Assembly (NCBI RefSeq): GCF_022376445.1
Contig: NW_025955004.1
Location: 124,001-188,000, forward strand
Direction: 5' to 3'
Length of the DNA stretch: 64,000 nucleotides
Source: Fomitopsis serialis
Taxonomy: Eukaryota > Basidiomycota > Agaricomycetes > Polyporales > Fomitopsidaceae
Shown here: in pieces, positions 23,488 to 35,579 of the stretch
Position numbering within the stretch: position 1 is the stretch's first letter
Layout: each line of letters starts with the position of its first letter
Made by a program: the position numbers and the translations under genes
Notes under the pieces: model-generated
Databases searched by the model: none
Seen by the model: only the letters and a program-made list of their open reading frames with translations
Told to the model about the DNA's origin: nothing

Positions 23488-25892
23488 AGAGAAGATACTG
23501 TACCCTCGTATGAGTCCGTGGAAGAGCAGACTTTCACAGGCGATGGCGCCTGGAGGACGTGCGCAGAGAAGGTCTGGAAGCACGAGCAAACAACGATAGC
23601 GGGATGGAATGGGCAGATTGATACGCTCCTCGTCTTTGTTAGTCGATTTCTTCTGTGATGCACACTCACCGCAGACGCCTATCTCTTACCTCGCAACACT
23701 GGAATTCACGCATGCTCATATGATCTACAGGCAGGTCTTTTCTCGGCGGTCCTAACTGCTTTCAACGTGCAATATTACGCAGCGCTGCAGAGCACTCAAG
23801 TAATGTTACAACTCCCCGCAGACATTGCCACCCCCGTCCTTCTATCCACCCTGGCGACCACTTCGAATTCCCCGGTTGCTGCATCGGCAATTGTCATTAA
23901 CATACTCTGGTTCCTCGCTCTCGTCCTGAGCCTAGCTGCGGCATCCGTCGGCATCAGCGTGAAGCAATGGCTCGTAGCGTACATCCCTCCGGAAAGCACT
24001 ACCGCGCGCCAGCGCGCTCGAATATGGCACCTGCGACATCGCGGTTTGCGTAAATGGCGGGTACCCGCCATCGTGGCTATGCTCCCGATCCTCCTCCAGC
24101 TTTCCCTGCTATTATTCTTGGCTGGCGTTGTCGTGCTCCTGTGGACGCTGAACATGATCGTCGCTATTGTCGTCATGGTCCCAGTGGCTGTGCTTATCCT
24201 GCTCTCTGGTCTCGTCGCCATCATCCCGACCTTCGCACCCGACTGTCCGTACAAGTCACCACAAGCGTGGTGGATCTACTTGCTCATCCATCGACTCACT
24301 CGTTTCGACGGAACGCTCAAAAGGCGGCTATTCGAAACCCGCCGACACTTTCTGCTGCGCCTCTGGAGAACCGTCGTGACGACACGAGACTGGCTGGATC
24401 GCGAAAATAATCTGCTTCGCTCGGAGGCACGGGAGCAGACGTCCGAGTCCGTCCTGGATACGGTAGCCGTGCTTGTGGCGGCAGATCAACTGGTCCGCGA
24501 CGACGAATTTCTCCAGGCTGTTATCGTTCCTGCATTCCAATTGGTGGACTCGTCACGCAGGGATTTCGACGAGTCTCTTCAAGCATTCTATCAACTAGTA
24601 CAGTCCAGGGCGCACGTCGCGTTGCCATCCGCCCACAGCACGGGCGATTCGTTGGCCCTACCGATCATGTCTTGGTTCAAGGACGAGATGGACAGCGGAT
24701 CGGTAGCTGCCATGGCCGATTTGACCTTGGAGATGCTCATCAAAGTAGCTGGGGAGCTGAGACCCAACCGAGCGAAACAGGCGCGAGAGATATCACGGAT
24801 CCTCGCGATACTACAAGCGCTCCTTGCTGCGCTCCCTCGATCCCAATCCCGTGCCCTCATTCGTCTTATCGACTGGTATTGCGACGAGGGAACGACCTGC
24901 CGACCTTCCCATGCTTGTGAAGATGACCCAGTGGAGGTGATCTCCCAGCATGCAGTCCGGTACCGGTCTAAGATCAAGGCAATGCCTGGTTCGTCCCTTG
25001 CTTTGCTGTCTATCTCATGCTAATCGCATGTACAGTTCGTCAACAAGCCGTCTTGGGTTCAAAAGCCATGGATCGACTCGAACAGTTGTTGCATGATTCC
25101 GCCTCTGGGAGCTTCCAACATCGCCACGCAGAACGGGGGCTACTGAGACTGATAGGCGTCGTACTCGATAATCGACAATCCCCGGGACAGAAGAGTCTGC
25201 CCTTGTCGTGTCGCGTCTCTGCCACTTGCTGGGAGGTGACAAACCAATCCCGCCCGGTACTCGCACTACCTTAATATGGCTGGCTGCAAGAGTTGCGGCA
25301 GATCTACCCTTGGAAGCAAAATGTGAGTCACTACCGTGAGACGCGTGACAATGTGCTGATCATCAAAGTAGCGGTCATTGGTCTTGTAGCTTGCCTACGA
25401 ATGCTTTCTAAAGAGCCTCACAACGACATACGCTCACAGAACACTTTATGCCTCTGTACTGCTATCGGGACATCTCTCGACAACATTGGGTCAGACGATG
25501 GGCTAGCAGACGTATCCGGCCCTTTGCGCTCTGCTCTTCACGATTTCCTCGATTCGATCAGCTACTTGGACCGCTACGGCATGTTCGATTACTTGCGAGG
25601 GATCCTCTCGGTTTACGGTGTCATGGCTCGGAGGCAAGCCCATTTCCTCACGTCCTCTGATCTCGCGAAACTGGATGCCTGTGTTGCGGCCTGCACCGAG
25701 GGCTGGCCGCGAGGTCTGGCGGAGGCGAAGATACTCCAGGAAAGACTAGCACACTTGCATGGTGCTCTGGACATGATTCCGTGCGTGATTATATCCATTT
25801 CTCGCTTGACACCTCGCTCAAATTTAAACAGAAATGCTGATGGTATAATCCAGGATGATGCTCACATCTCTATCTGTGTCACCTCCGTATGA
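23488..25892 (+). CDS. DUF6535 membrane protein, apparent frameshift
   Basis: The first clear exon (from 23488, after a TAG acceptor) reads DGAWRTCAEKVWKHEQ...GWNGQIDTLLVF. The next continues AGLFSAVLTAFNVQYYAAL, followed by INILWFLALVLSLAAASVGI, SVKQWLVAYIPPESTTARQ, VPAIVAMLPILLQLSLLLF and APDCPYKSPQAWW. This N-terminal block with four membrane segments is the basidiomycete DUF6535 domain, followed by a long helical cytosolic part. The third exon (after a TACAG acceptor at 25035) needs one extra base at 25180-25186 (CCCCGGG): GVVLDNRQSP then continues TEESALVVSRLCHLLGGDK to DLPLEAK and a GTGAGT donor. Two more exons end ISICVTSV at 25892. The start codon was not located. The family is expanded and variable in Agaricomycetes; its function is unknown. 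Confidence 0.8.
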
Positions 25893-27217
25893 CGTCAATC
25901 GGAATGTACATCAACTTCAACCGCGGAATCGTCATGATCTACATACTGCGTCTCGCTCTGTAATTGAGGCTGATACGCCGACCGGCCGTGGGGTCACGAC
26001 TCTGTGTATGGTTCGATGATACGGTTTGTTGTAAGTTTCGCAGTCACGAATCAACATACTCTCGCAGACCTAGTAAGCGGGTGCCAACGTTGGGGGGTAT
26101 GCATCCGTATCTTCGAATCAGCCCAATCTCCGGCTAATGTGCTCAAGTAACAGAACGCTTTTGAGCAAGTTCTTTCCCACCCAACAGGCTCGGTCTTCCC
26201 AAGACGACTGCTTCAGTTGTCTGTCACGATCTTAACCTGTGGGTCCGCTGAGCCTGGGTGCTCCCAGTTGAGACTCACTTTACGGTATGCCGTTCACCAC
26301 ATGAACTAATGACGTTCTCGTATGTGTATGAAAGTATGACTTTGAATCTCCTAATAGGACGTGGTGGGGCCAGCCTACTGTGGCATAGGAAATCTTGTGC
26401 GCCATGGCTCAGGAAGCTTCTGCTTGAACTCCTCTCGTCACTGTAAGAGTTACTTGCTCTCCATGTGTCTATTTATTGCAATGCTTTTCGACCGTCGTTC
26501 CTCTGCCTGACGTCCTCAATTCTGCTTTATATCGGCCAACTTGAAGATCAGATCGTTACGAAAAACGGGTTGAACAACAAGCGCCTGCGCGGTGGCGCGG
26601 CCACCCAACGGCCACCGCAGATAATTTCTCAACTCCGCGATACTGTGGCTAAATGGAATATCCTCCCCCTGCTCCTCCTCCTCCACAATCCATCTTTGGG
26701 CGAATTGCCATGTCTCTAGCTCTACTGTGTGCATATCAAGTCTCGTCTGTTGGACACTTCCCAAGCTGGGTTCGGGAGCGCTCACCCCATCACTCCTGCC
26801 TTACACCCGCGCCGCCCAATGTTTGCGCGGCCACACTTCGTGCGTATTCACCTCAAAAAAGTCGGCTTCAGAGTGGACACTTATTGAAGAATTCGTTCTA
26901 GTACACGCCATTTGTGTGAGCTGGCCCAGCGGTTCTGTGTCTGCGAAAGAACGATGTTTCACTTTCAGCGGCGTTTCAGGCCTCCGATTCGGCGTTAGGC
27001 TGATACCGTTGCCACCCAAAAAGGATGCAGCCTACAGCTGACGCCGTGGCCGACATAACGTAAGTTAGGATGCACTCAGTCTGGTCTCATATCGGCGATT
27101 TGAGCGTGTTATTCGACCCCAGGCTTCGCTTCATTCCTCCCTCGGTCAGCTCGTCTCTCACCCTCATGAGTGTACATCCAACCAGGCAGCGACTGGACGC
27201 TTAGCCGCTTTGCGCAC
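25893..27217. other. intergenic, no gene recognised
   Basis: About 1.3 kb. A minus-strand ORF (26785-26516) and overlapping plus-strand ORFs show no recognisable motif. Confidence 0.45.
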
Positions 27218-28466
27218 ATGGCTAACACCGCGTCCGAGAACGTGAACGGGGTTCTCTCTGTAAATCTCGCCAGTATCTGCATTGAGAGTCTCCTGTGCGG
27301 CATGTTTGACTCCCTCACCGTGGCGTCCATCTATATATTGCACATCCGAACGGAGGCAAGACGTGGCGGAAGACCGCCTTTGACATTACCGGTACTCGTC
27401 GTTTCTGGGACCCTGCTGGTAGCAGTCACAACGGTACGCCACCTTATCTTGCACCACCCGGTCAGACGCTCATACCAATTAGCATTGGATTCTGAGCATT
27501 TGTCGCTTGTTTATAGGTCTGGGAGGTCATGGATCACAAGCAGCTGTAGAGTACTTGACCGAATGTGGCCAGCCACTTTATGTGGCAGAAGTCGCCATAG
27601 TGTTTCTGTGCACAATAGTAGCAGACGCGGTCTTGGTGAGTAAAGTGCATCTTGCAGAAACATGATCGTGTGTTGATTGCGTGCTATAACGTTTTCAGGT
27701 CTTCCGACTCTGGGTCGTCTGGTCACACAATAAGACTGTGGTCGTACCTCCTCTTGCTATCATGGTTGGACTCGTGGGTCAGTAGCCTATATGCGGCGTC
27801 GATCGTTGGCCCTCACTGAGCGTATCTCAGTCTGTAGCGTAGGCGGAACATATACTTCCATGGAGGTGGGACACACAGAGAATGATGGGTTGACGAGCAA
27901 AGTCGGAAAGTGGACTATGAGCGGCTTGATCTGCACGCTCTGCACGGACTTGTACTGTTCATGTGAGTTTTGCTTTGCTCTAGCTCGCGCATTACTGAAT
28001 GATCGCAGGTATGATCGCAGGGAAGCTCCTTCGTACACACCGCTGTACCGAGCGCGCAGGCGCGTCCTGTGCAGTTATTCTGGTGAGTCTGTCTGCTCTG
28101 CGAATGACTGCAATACATGACTCCCTCACGACCATGTAGAACTGGCTCCCAATATACATTGAGAGTGCGGCTTTCTATACGGCATGGACACTCTTCTACG
28201 CCATAACCTATGGAGCACAGAGCGCCGCGAGATACATTGGCGCAGCGTGTTTGCCCGCTGCAGCTGGAATCGCTTGCACGCTTATCAACGTTCATATCGG
28301 GTTTGATCAACTACCGAAGAGCGAACAGCGGCAAGGGGGTATGTGGGACAGAGCGCCGCAGTTTACAACGTGGATACCGGAGTGGGTGTCGGAGACCTAC
28401 GACAACACTGAAGCTCAAGCCACCCAATCACGGGACTCGCGCGAGGATGCTGGGGACAAGGGATGA
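27218..28466 (+). CDS. seven-TM basidiomycete membrane protein (paralogue 1)
   Basis: Starts MANTASENVNGVLSVNLASI at 27218. Exon 1 carries CIESLLCGMFDSLTVASIYIL and LPVLVVSGTLLVAVTT (TM1-2). Later exons give LYVAEVAIVFLCTIVADAVL (TM3), then after a TTCAG acceptor VFRLWVVWSHNKTVVVPPLA with IMVGLV (TM4), a segment from 27836, KWTMSGLICTLCTDLYC (TM5), and NWLPIYIESAAFYTAWTLFY with GAACLPAAAGIACTLIN (TM6-7). The tail GMWDRAPQFTTWIPEW...REDAGDKG ends at 28466. All introns I could read are GT-AG and short. Family unnamed; the R-x-W-x-V-W motif after TM3 and the IES start of TM6 recur in many basidiomycete paralogues. A diverged paralogue is at 55.1-56.6 kb on the other strand. Function unknown; possibly a receptor-like protein. 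Confidence 0.8.
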
Positions 28467-29551
28467 TCAAGGTTCCTCCACCCGCGGACCGAACTTCATT
28501 TGGTGAGTAGTGCGTAAATTTAGAACTTACTGTAACGTCCCACTAACGCTCGTAGTCGCTGACCAGCTCTGAGGGTCCGGAATCGAGCCAGCGCATGACC
28601 AGTGTCATAAGTGGTTTGTTGGCCACTACCGGTCACCGGTCAAGCGGATGGCTATCGCCGTAGCTTTAGGTGCGAAGGACATGGACCCGGGATTCGAGTA
28701 GGCATGTTCCGTCTTCTCGTCGATCCGTAGTCCGATAGTACTGAGCTCGTCATCAACATCGACCAATTCTACCGTTGAGCTGTTCGCGGCATTGATATGC
28801 TGGTGACGTCTACGTGTGCTACCTTGAGAAGGTAAAAGGTATATATGCCTCGACATGAACCATGACTCGCCTGGCAACCATCGGCGAAGCGTGGTTCCTC
28901 ATGCAATCTGATGGATAGCAGTGTAACTGCTTCTCTTACTTGTCGGCTCAGGCAGCCTACTCCTTCTCTCTGGTAAGAAATGTCAGCGACGTGAAGGCGG
29001 GAGGATTGGAGTGAAAGGTGCACATCGCAGCTGGTCATGACCACTACGGAGTTGCCAAGTTGGGCTGTAGCGCTACCAGGGGGGTCCCGAATGGATGAGC
29101 TGCGATGATTCGGACTAGGTTCGGATCCCGTCGTAGTCTGGATAGCATTGAATGGGAGATGCTCATCTGAAAGGCATGGCTTGCGTAGAAGGGAAGCGAC
29201 GTTTGATGCGGAAGGCATGCACCACACTAGTCAGTCGCGGGCTCAGTGAACCTTTTTCACTCGTGTCGGCCGCGGGTTACTTGCCAGTGAGCCCGATCAT
29301 CTAGACTAAGAGACAGTCGGATGTAACGCGTGGTATGAAGTACAACTGCGTGCCACAAATCATATAGATGAAGTGCGTGAGGTACTCCATGAGCGAACAA
29401 TCTCAGCTAGTGAGTGCCTTTAAGTAGTTGTTCGAGCATGCAAGACAACCCCCCCATCGTCTACACGATACCGAGGGTCCGTAGCACATCATATAAGTCC
29501 CACAAAAGGTTCGGAGATAAACTCTGTCATGCCAAGAAATGTCCGACAACG
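28467..29551. other. intergenic between convergent genes
   Basis: About 1.1 kb. A 152-codon minus-strand ORF (29227-28769) has no recognisable motif and no good splice signals, so it is not called as a gene. Confidence 0.45.
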
Positions 29552-32500
29552 TTATGAGAAGCCAATGGACTTCGTCAAACCACCGGAAGTTGTGAAGGAT
29601 GTCACTACGTCTCCCCCGTAGACGACTTCGACCGGCCTCGCGGTGATGCCCTCGTCGACCGTGACGTTCACCAAAGTGGGCTTTCCTTCAGCCCACTCCA
29701 AATCCAGCGTCATCCCTCCTCGCACCCTGGCCCCTTTGATGGAACCGGCGGGCCAGACATCAGGCAGTGCTGGGAGTATGGTTATGACGAGGGGCGTCGA
29801 GTAAGACGCCACGTCCGGGGCTTGCAGCAATCCATTCTGTGTTACGTCAATCTACACGCCTGGGTAAAAAAGGGCCACAAACGCACGAGGAGCGCGGCAG
29901 GATATCCGAAATTTGCATCAATCTGGAAGATTCCATCTGGCCCACCGGTCGGAGTGTAGATGCTGAACAGGTTGGGCGCGATGTTTCGTTCAATGGTGTA
30001 CTGCATGCACGAAGCCTGGTCAACCTCGTGCCGCAATCGATGCAACTCCAGAACCTACCGAGAGTTCGAAGTAGAATTCGCTCGCATTCCCGAGCTGGGC
30101 CCAGCACGCAGCTCGCCATGCTTTCTCCCATCCGGCGTCCGCGTCTGGGCCAGTGCCGTTTCCACGATGATATAAACTTGTCTCCGCCGCTGCGAGCACA
30201 TCGCTCTTGGTATAGGTGGTGCTACTGTTCTGAATCGATGGGTCGTATGAAGCTATAGCGTAGCCAGGGTACAGTCCGATGAGATGCGATAGATGACGAT
30301 GCGTATCGGTAGGTGAGTCCATATCGACCTTCCATTCTGAGGGTAGTGATTAGTGGCTATTGCCATTACGTTACGAGAAGAAGCGAAGCCTACCTTGTAG
30401 CTGACCCCATGAGCCGATATGAATGCCGTTGTCCATTTGAGCCCGTTTCGACCGGATTTCTTCGAGTGTATTCACATCAGTTGCAAATAGATTAACACGT
30501 AGCATGGCATACCTTCCAAGAAAGACGTATCAGTGTCCCCTGAGACCTGGTAACCCTTCTCGATGGCGTTGAACAGTTGCCAGATTACCTGCTGGGCGTG
30601 AGCGCAGCCTGTACCAAGTCATCAGATTCTCTTCTGCAATCGCAGTGCGAACATGGACTAACCAAATGTGATCGGTACTTGCTCCGGAGAGTTACACGGA
30701 GCCGTGACCAACGTAGAGTCGTTGAAATACAGGTCAGGAATAAGTTTATCTAGATGGAATTGCGCGACGCCCTTTGACCGATCACGAGTTAATTGACGTA
30801 GAGATAGAGCGCGACTGACGAACCTTGAGCAAGGGCCATCCCTGTTGTTGAAACCAAGTTTTGTTTCCCGTGTAATCATAATGGTCCCAAACGTGAAACA
30901 TCTGTGACACGTCAGTTCTAGTTGAGAATCACGACTACATATGACGCACCATCCAGACTGCAGATTCTGTGTGCGTGGTTAGACGACTGCTTCTGAAGTA
31001 CTTCTCAATTGTATCGAGAACATACCTGGATAGTCGGCCCATTGCGCCGAGTTACCTTCGAGTTTCATACCGGTATGACCGAAGATCTACGTGTCGTGAA
31101 TTGATCGGCAATGTAGAGGACATCAGACGGACGTACATTCATCTGGTCGAAATGAAGCGCGTGAATACACGACTTCGCTCAGAAGTGCGCCAGGCGCGTA
31201 CCTCATCGTGAGTAACCCAGCCTCGCGAGATGTTGTATAGGATTTGCGCCGTAGATACGCCACGCGGAGCCCAGGTATTCTGCGCAGGGCTCAGTTCTAC
31301 TATTCAGCCCTGTGCACATGCGGTTCTAACCTCTATATAGTCGAACAATGGCAGAACCACGTCCATGTTGGTCATCTCTGCGAACCAATGATTCATTTGT
31401 ATGTTGATGTTGGAGTCTGCAGGAATACCGCGTGAAGCTCCCAAATCCAGGGCAGCTGAGCCATACACTTACGATAATCTGTTCGGAACGATAGAGATTA
31501 GTGTTAAAACTCAGAAACCAGGATTAGAGCTACATACCGGAGCCCCAAGCATTCGTCCATGATTCTACCCATTTGCCTTGCAGGTTCGGGGGCAACACCC
31601 CTCGTGCGCTGGACACCAGCAGATACCTTCCATAATTGAACAAGAGCCACTCGAAATAAGGATTTCCTATATTAGTCTGGTACGCCGCTTTAAGCTGGTC
31701 CGTGGGTGTCGACAGGTCAGGCGTCTGACCCAGGTCTAGGGAGAACGGAGAGATGACAGAAGTATAATCAGATATATGAGCCTCAAGCAAGTCATTGTAG
31801 GTCTGAGCCGTTGCCGCGTCCAGCGAGCCATTGAGCGCGTTGTGAGGATCCGGGCCCGCAAAGGAGAAACTGCTTGTGGCGCTGCCTGCGTGCATGTCAT
31901 ACTCGGTCCCGCCGACCCAAGTAATCCAGGCCTCATTTGCGCCGTCCACGCTGAGAGTCGCATTGGATCCAGAGGGTGTACATGCGATGGTCGCGTTGGG
32001 AGACGCACGGACCCGTGCAAGGACTTCGTATGACATGCCGGGGTTGTTCACGAGGCCTTGGACCATAAGGGTTGCATTATCGAGGCAAGTCACGTTAGGA
32101 ACCGGGAGACTAGTCTCGAGGGTGACCGACAGGGCGTAAGTCAGTGACGGGAGAGTACCGGTACTGTTCACGTATTGCACACAAGCCTCTGCAGGGTGGG
32201 AGCAGAATTGCTCGCTGCGAATAACAAGGTTTAGTGTCAATGAGATGGCCGGGTTTGACGAGAGTCAAAGATGCCAACTTACCGGAAATAGGAATTGCCA
32301 CTCTCATCGGTCCACTGAGTACGTGCTACAGCTGCGTCCAGATCAAGCCAACGGAAGTAGTCCGACCCAGCGTCAGTTGAGTTCATGGTCGTCAAAAGCG
32401 CGCCAGCGGCGGCATAGGAACCTGCATGAATACGTTCGACCGCATAATCATCTTGAAGGTACTCGACATACCGTAAGCGCCAGCATCCGTCATCAAATTA

Positions 32501-33149
32501 TCAATGTCTAATGATTGCCCAGGTCAGGAGGCAATACATGGACGTCTACAACACCTACTCTGGATGGTGCCGGTAGAGCTGCCAAATATAGCTTGGCGGT
32601 ACGTCTGCATGTCTTCAGCCATCGCGGCCTGCTGGGATGGTAACTTGTTCCCTCCATTGTACGTCTATATAACCGGTTAGTTGCACGGACTCCCGATCAA
32701 TTGATCCACAACGCCCAGATAGCTCGACCGGAGTGGGATGTCAAGTCCGCGACACGACTATCACATAAACAAAAGTCCGAACGCGATCGAGCTTTCCGGG
32801 ATTCAAATATTATCATGAGTAGTAGCACGGACATACCGGATCTTGCATAGGACCACCAGACCACAGGGATTCGATGTTCACGAGCATAGTTTCCTGAATG
32901 GTGCCTCCAGGGAGCGTAGCTAGACGGATGACTCAGTTCTAGATCTAACACGACTCCAAAGCCCTTGAGCCACTTGCCCGCGATGTACCCATTGCCGATG
33001 GGGAGCCATTCCGATGACCAGGCGTCCACGTCACCAGGAGCGGTGTACCACAAACCGTTACCAGATGAGGGAAAGGCTGGGGGGGCTGCTTCGACCAGAA
33101 GCGTGAAAAGCGCCGCAGTTAGAAACGTGCCGCGCCTTACACGAAACAT
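29552..33149 (-). CDS. GH95 alpha-L-fucosidase (secreted)
   Basis: Glycoside hydrolase family 95 removes alpha-1,2-linked fucose (or galactose in some members) by inversion. A signal peptide starts at 33149 (MFRVRRGTFLTAALFTLLVEA). Then GLWYTAPGDVDAW and WLPIGNGYIA; a GC-AG intron (donor GGCAAGT) leads to TLPGGTIQETMLVNIESLWSG. Next come TYNGGNKLPSQQAAMAEDMQ, a beta domain, FNYGRYLLVSSARGVLPPNL with QGKWVESW, NINIQMNHWFAEMTNMDVVL (the N-x-x-x-N motif of the active site), PCNSPEQVPITFG, DTHRHLSHLIGLYPG, GWEKAWRAACWAQLGN and PDGIFQIDANFGYPAALL, whose Asp is the base position known for the family. The C-terminal beta-sandwich ends GGLTKSIGFS at 29552. More than ten short introns, about 800 residues, full length. 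Likely targets are fucosylated plant or fungal glycans. Confidence 0.93.
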
Positions 33150-34542
33150 GGTAAGAAGCACCTTGCAGCCCAGACTGTAGCAGAGGGGGGGCAAGCACTG
33201 CTTGCAAGGGTGCGTGTTGCATGCTACTTAGCTGCATTCTGCGGCTTCCACGGCCCACGGCGACCGGGCGGTGAGTTTACAACGGCATGCTCTGTGTCAA
33301 CGCGAAGGCCTCACATGACTATGTCACCCGCGCAGTGGCGAATTGAAGCACAGGCCCGGTAGGTTTGCGGCGATCAGATATGGAAGGAGACGCTACTTTC
33401 GAGCAATGCCGTGGATGATGCCGCGACGGACTGGGCGAGAACAAAGTTTACAGTTGGCTTCGAGCTATGTATACCGAAAATATTTCACAAGGGCCGTTTT
33501 GCCACATGGAATTCTGTAGGAAAAGACGTCAACTGATTTCCATCGTCACACTGCACAACCTCACATGGGACTCACATGTTCTTGCTTCGCTCCGGGGCCG
33601 GGCCCGTAGGTTTGTTACAAATGAGAGGCCACGCTGGGGGCGCCAGATGCGGTTCTTATCGCGAATGGCTGTACCGAGCGCACCTACGGTCCTTCCGACG
33701 CGTTGGGAGAATGGACCTCACGCGACTGCACGAGGCAAGAAGGAAGGCGAGGATGCGGGTGTGAGCGCTTTGTGGCGCTCTCGAACCGCTCTTACGTAAT
33801 CAAATAAGAACACACGGTCACGTCGCCGCTGCCGCGGTGTCTCCCACCGCCGGTTCCTCATATGGCTCCCATGAGCCTGAGGCCCATTCGGCCTGATGTA
33901 AGTCACCCGTGTCCTCTCATGCAGGGTATGGTCGTTGAGCTACGTGACTAGGTAGACAAGTTGGTCCAGATGCAATTCGGACCGTGCCGGTCTCAGCGTA
34001 CGTACACTAGCGGTCGCAGACAGCCCTGCTTAATTATCAACAGCTTCGCGGGAGAATTGAAACATAGAGAGCCGGTTCCCTCGGACATGCAGACGGAATC
34101 GGCGTGGTAGCCGACTTGGTCCGAGCATCGAGCTAAGCGACTCGTGCACCAGACGAGCCTTTCCTGAGTATGGCAGCAAGCGGAAGTATACAGGGGATGC
34201 ACAACTGGCAGGGGAGATCCGTCAATCACAGCCGCTCGTCGATGGGTCTGATCGGATGTACGACGTGGAGATACGGGTGTTTGTTCCCGCGGCACCGCAC
34301 AATCCTAGCGGTCGGGTTAGTATGCGCTGCGGGCAATTTTGCAGCATGGCTACACAGAATCATACAACACGCACCAACAAATCCTGGTGCTTCTTTTCGG
34401 ACACTTGTATTTAAAGCAGCATGCATCGTCAGACTTGGTCCTGAAGAGCCCGCCGTGCTGTATCCTCCCTCAGCGTTCTAAACTTACATGTGCGTTGTCT
34501 CCCTGCATATCCGCTTCTGATCTCACTGACACTTCATAGATA
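33150..34542. other. intergenic between divergent genes
   Basis: About 1.4 kb between the GH95 gene (-) and the acetyltransferase (+). No gene-like signal recognised; holds both promoters. Confidence 0.5.
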
Positions 34543-35579
34543 ATGCAAGAACAGGCAGGACTCACTTCCTTTCCCGATGCTAAGGGGGTCCCCGAACGCG
34601 AGATATCGTCTGATCCTCAGCTACACTTCAATGGACTTGGCAGGCTGAAGGGTGTCACCTATCGCGTCGGTTTCCAGGTTCAACGTGAGCTGCGCAATCA
34701 GTTCGAACCATGGCTCAGAGTACCGCCACCTCCATTTGACTGTATCGACCCGAAACTCACGCTACTTGCCCAGTACTATAAGGCTAAAATAGAGACGGCA
34801 GACGGCCGACAGGTCGCCCAACTCACCTACCGAGTCGTGAATGGAAATTATCTCGAAGATTTCCATGAGGATCTTCAAATGTCCGAGTATGGCGGCCAGG
34901 TAAACGCACTGCTTCATCAAGCGGTCAAAACGACATGCGTTGATTCTTCCTTGGGTGCTAGGAACTAGAGGAAATATTTACTCTCCTGTACGAAAACGAT
35001 GGCCGCTTGCGCGACAGGTGGATGACCGGCCGAGACGCCGGCACAAGAATCTTCGGACCAGAGCTGAGTGCCAAGGCTACGAAGATCGCAGTACTTTCCT
35101 GCGTCGACAAGGATCCGCGCGGCGACTTTCTTATGGTACACGAGGATTTTCGCCGACACGGGATTGGTCAATGGGCACTTCAGGCGCTCCTCCAAGTGCT
35201 CCGTGACGAGGTGAGTCAATCCGTTCGATCACACAGCTGCGTGACGGCCCTTTCTCAGTCCCGGATTTCTATAGGGCGTGAAGGTGGTGCTAACGCGGCC
35301 TACCGCTCCTCGCCTTGAGCCGGAGTACAAGGGGACGCCTGTTGAAACGCTGTATCTGAGACGTAACCTTAGATTCGCCCGTAAGGTAGGTTTTCCGCCA
35401 CTCCAATTGTGTCCTTCCTATTTCATTCTTGGGTTCGTATTGACCATGACTATTTTCAGGCCGGGTTCCGCAGAGTGGGTTTGTCGCCAATCTTCGCTTA
35501 CATGGCCACCGATTCCAACCATCCCTCACGCCAGTTGCCTGCGGACGGGGACACAGTATGTTCAATTCCTTTCGGATGA
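34543..35579 (+). CDS. GNAT-type N-acetyltransferase, uncharacterised
   Basis: Starts MQEQAGLTSFPDAKGVPE at 34543. Exon 1 reads to SEYGGQ; a GT-AG intron leads to ELEEIFTLLYENDGRL, then KIAVLSCVDKDPRGDFLMVH and EDFRRHGIGQWALQALLQ. The R-R-H-G-I-G segment fits the R/Q-x-x-G-x-G/A acetyl-CoA pyrophosphate loop of GNAT motif A, preceded by the expected beta strand. Two further exons give GVKVVLTRPTAPRLEPEYKG with YLRRNLRFARK and AGFRRVGLSPIFAYMATDSN, the usual late GNAT strand, ending VCSIPFG at 35579. About 285 residues. Substrate unknown; this basidiomycete family is uncharacterised. Confidence 0.75.

Noticed and set aside
28769..29227. 152-codon minus-strand ORF beside the GH95 gene
   Set aside because: No motif and no hydrophobic or catalytic pattern.
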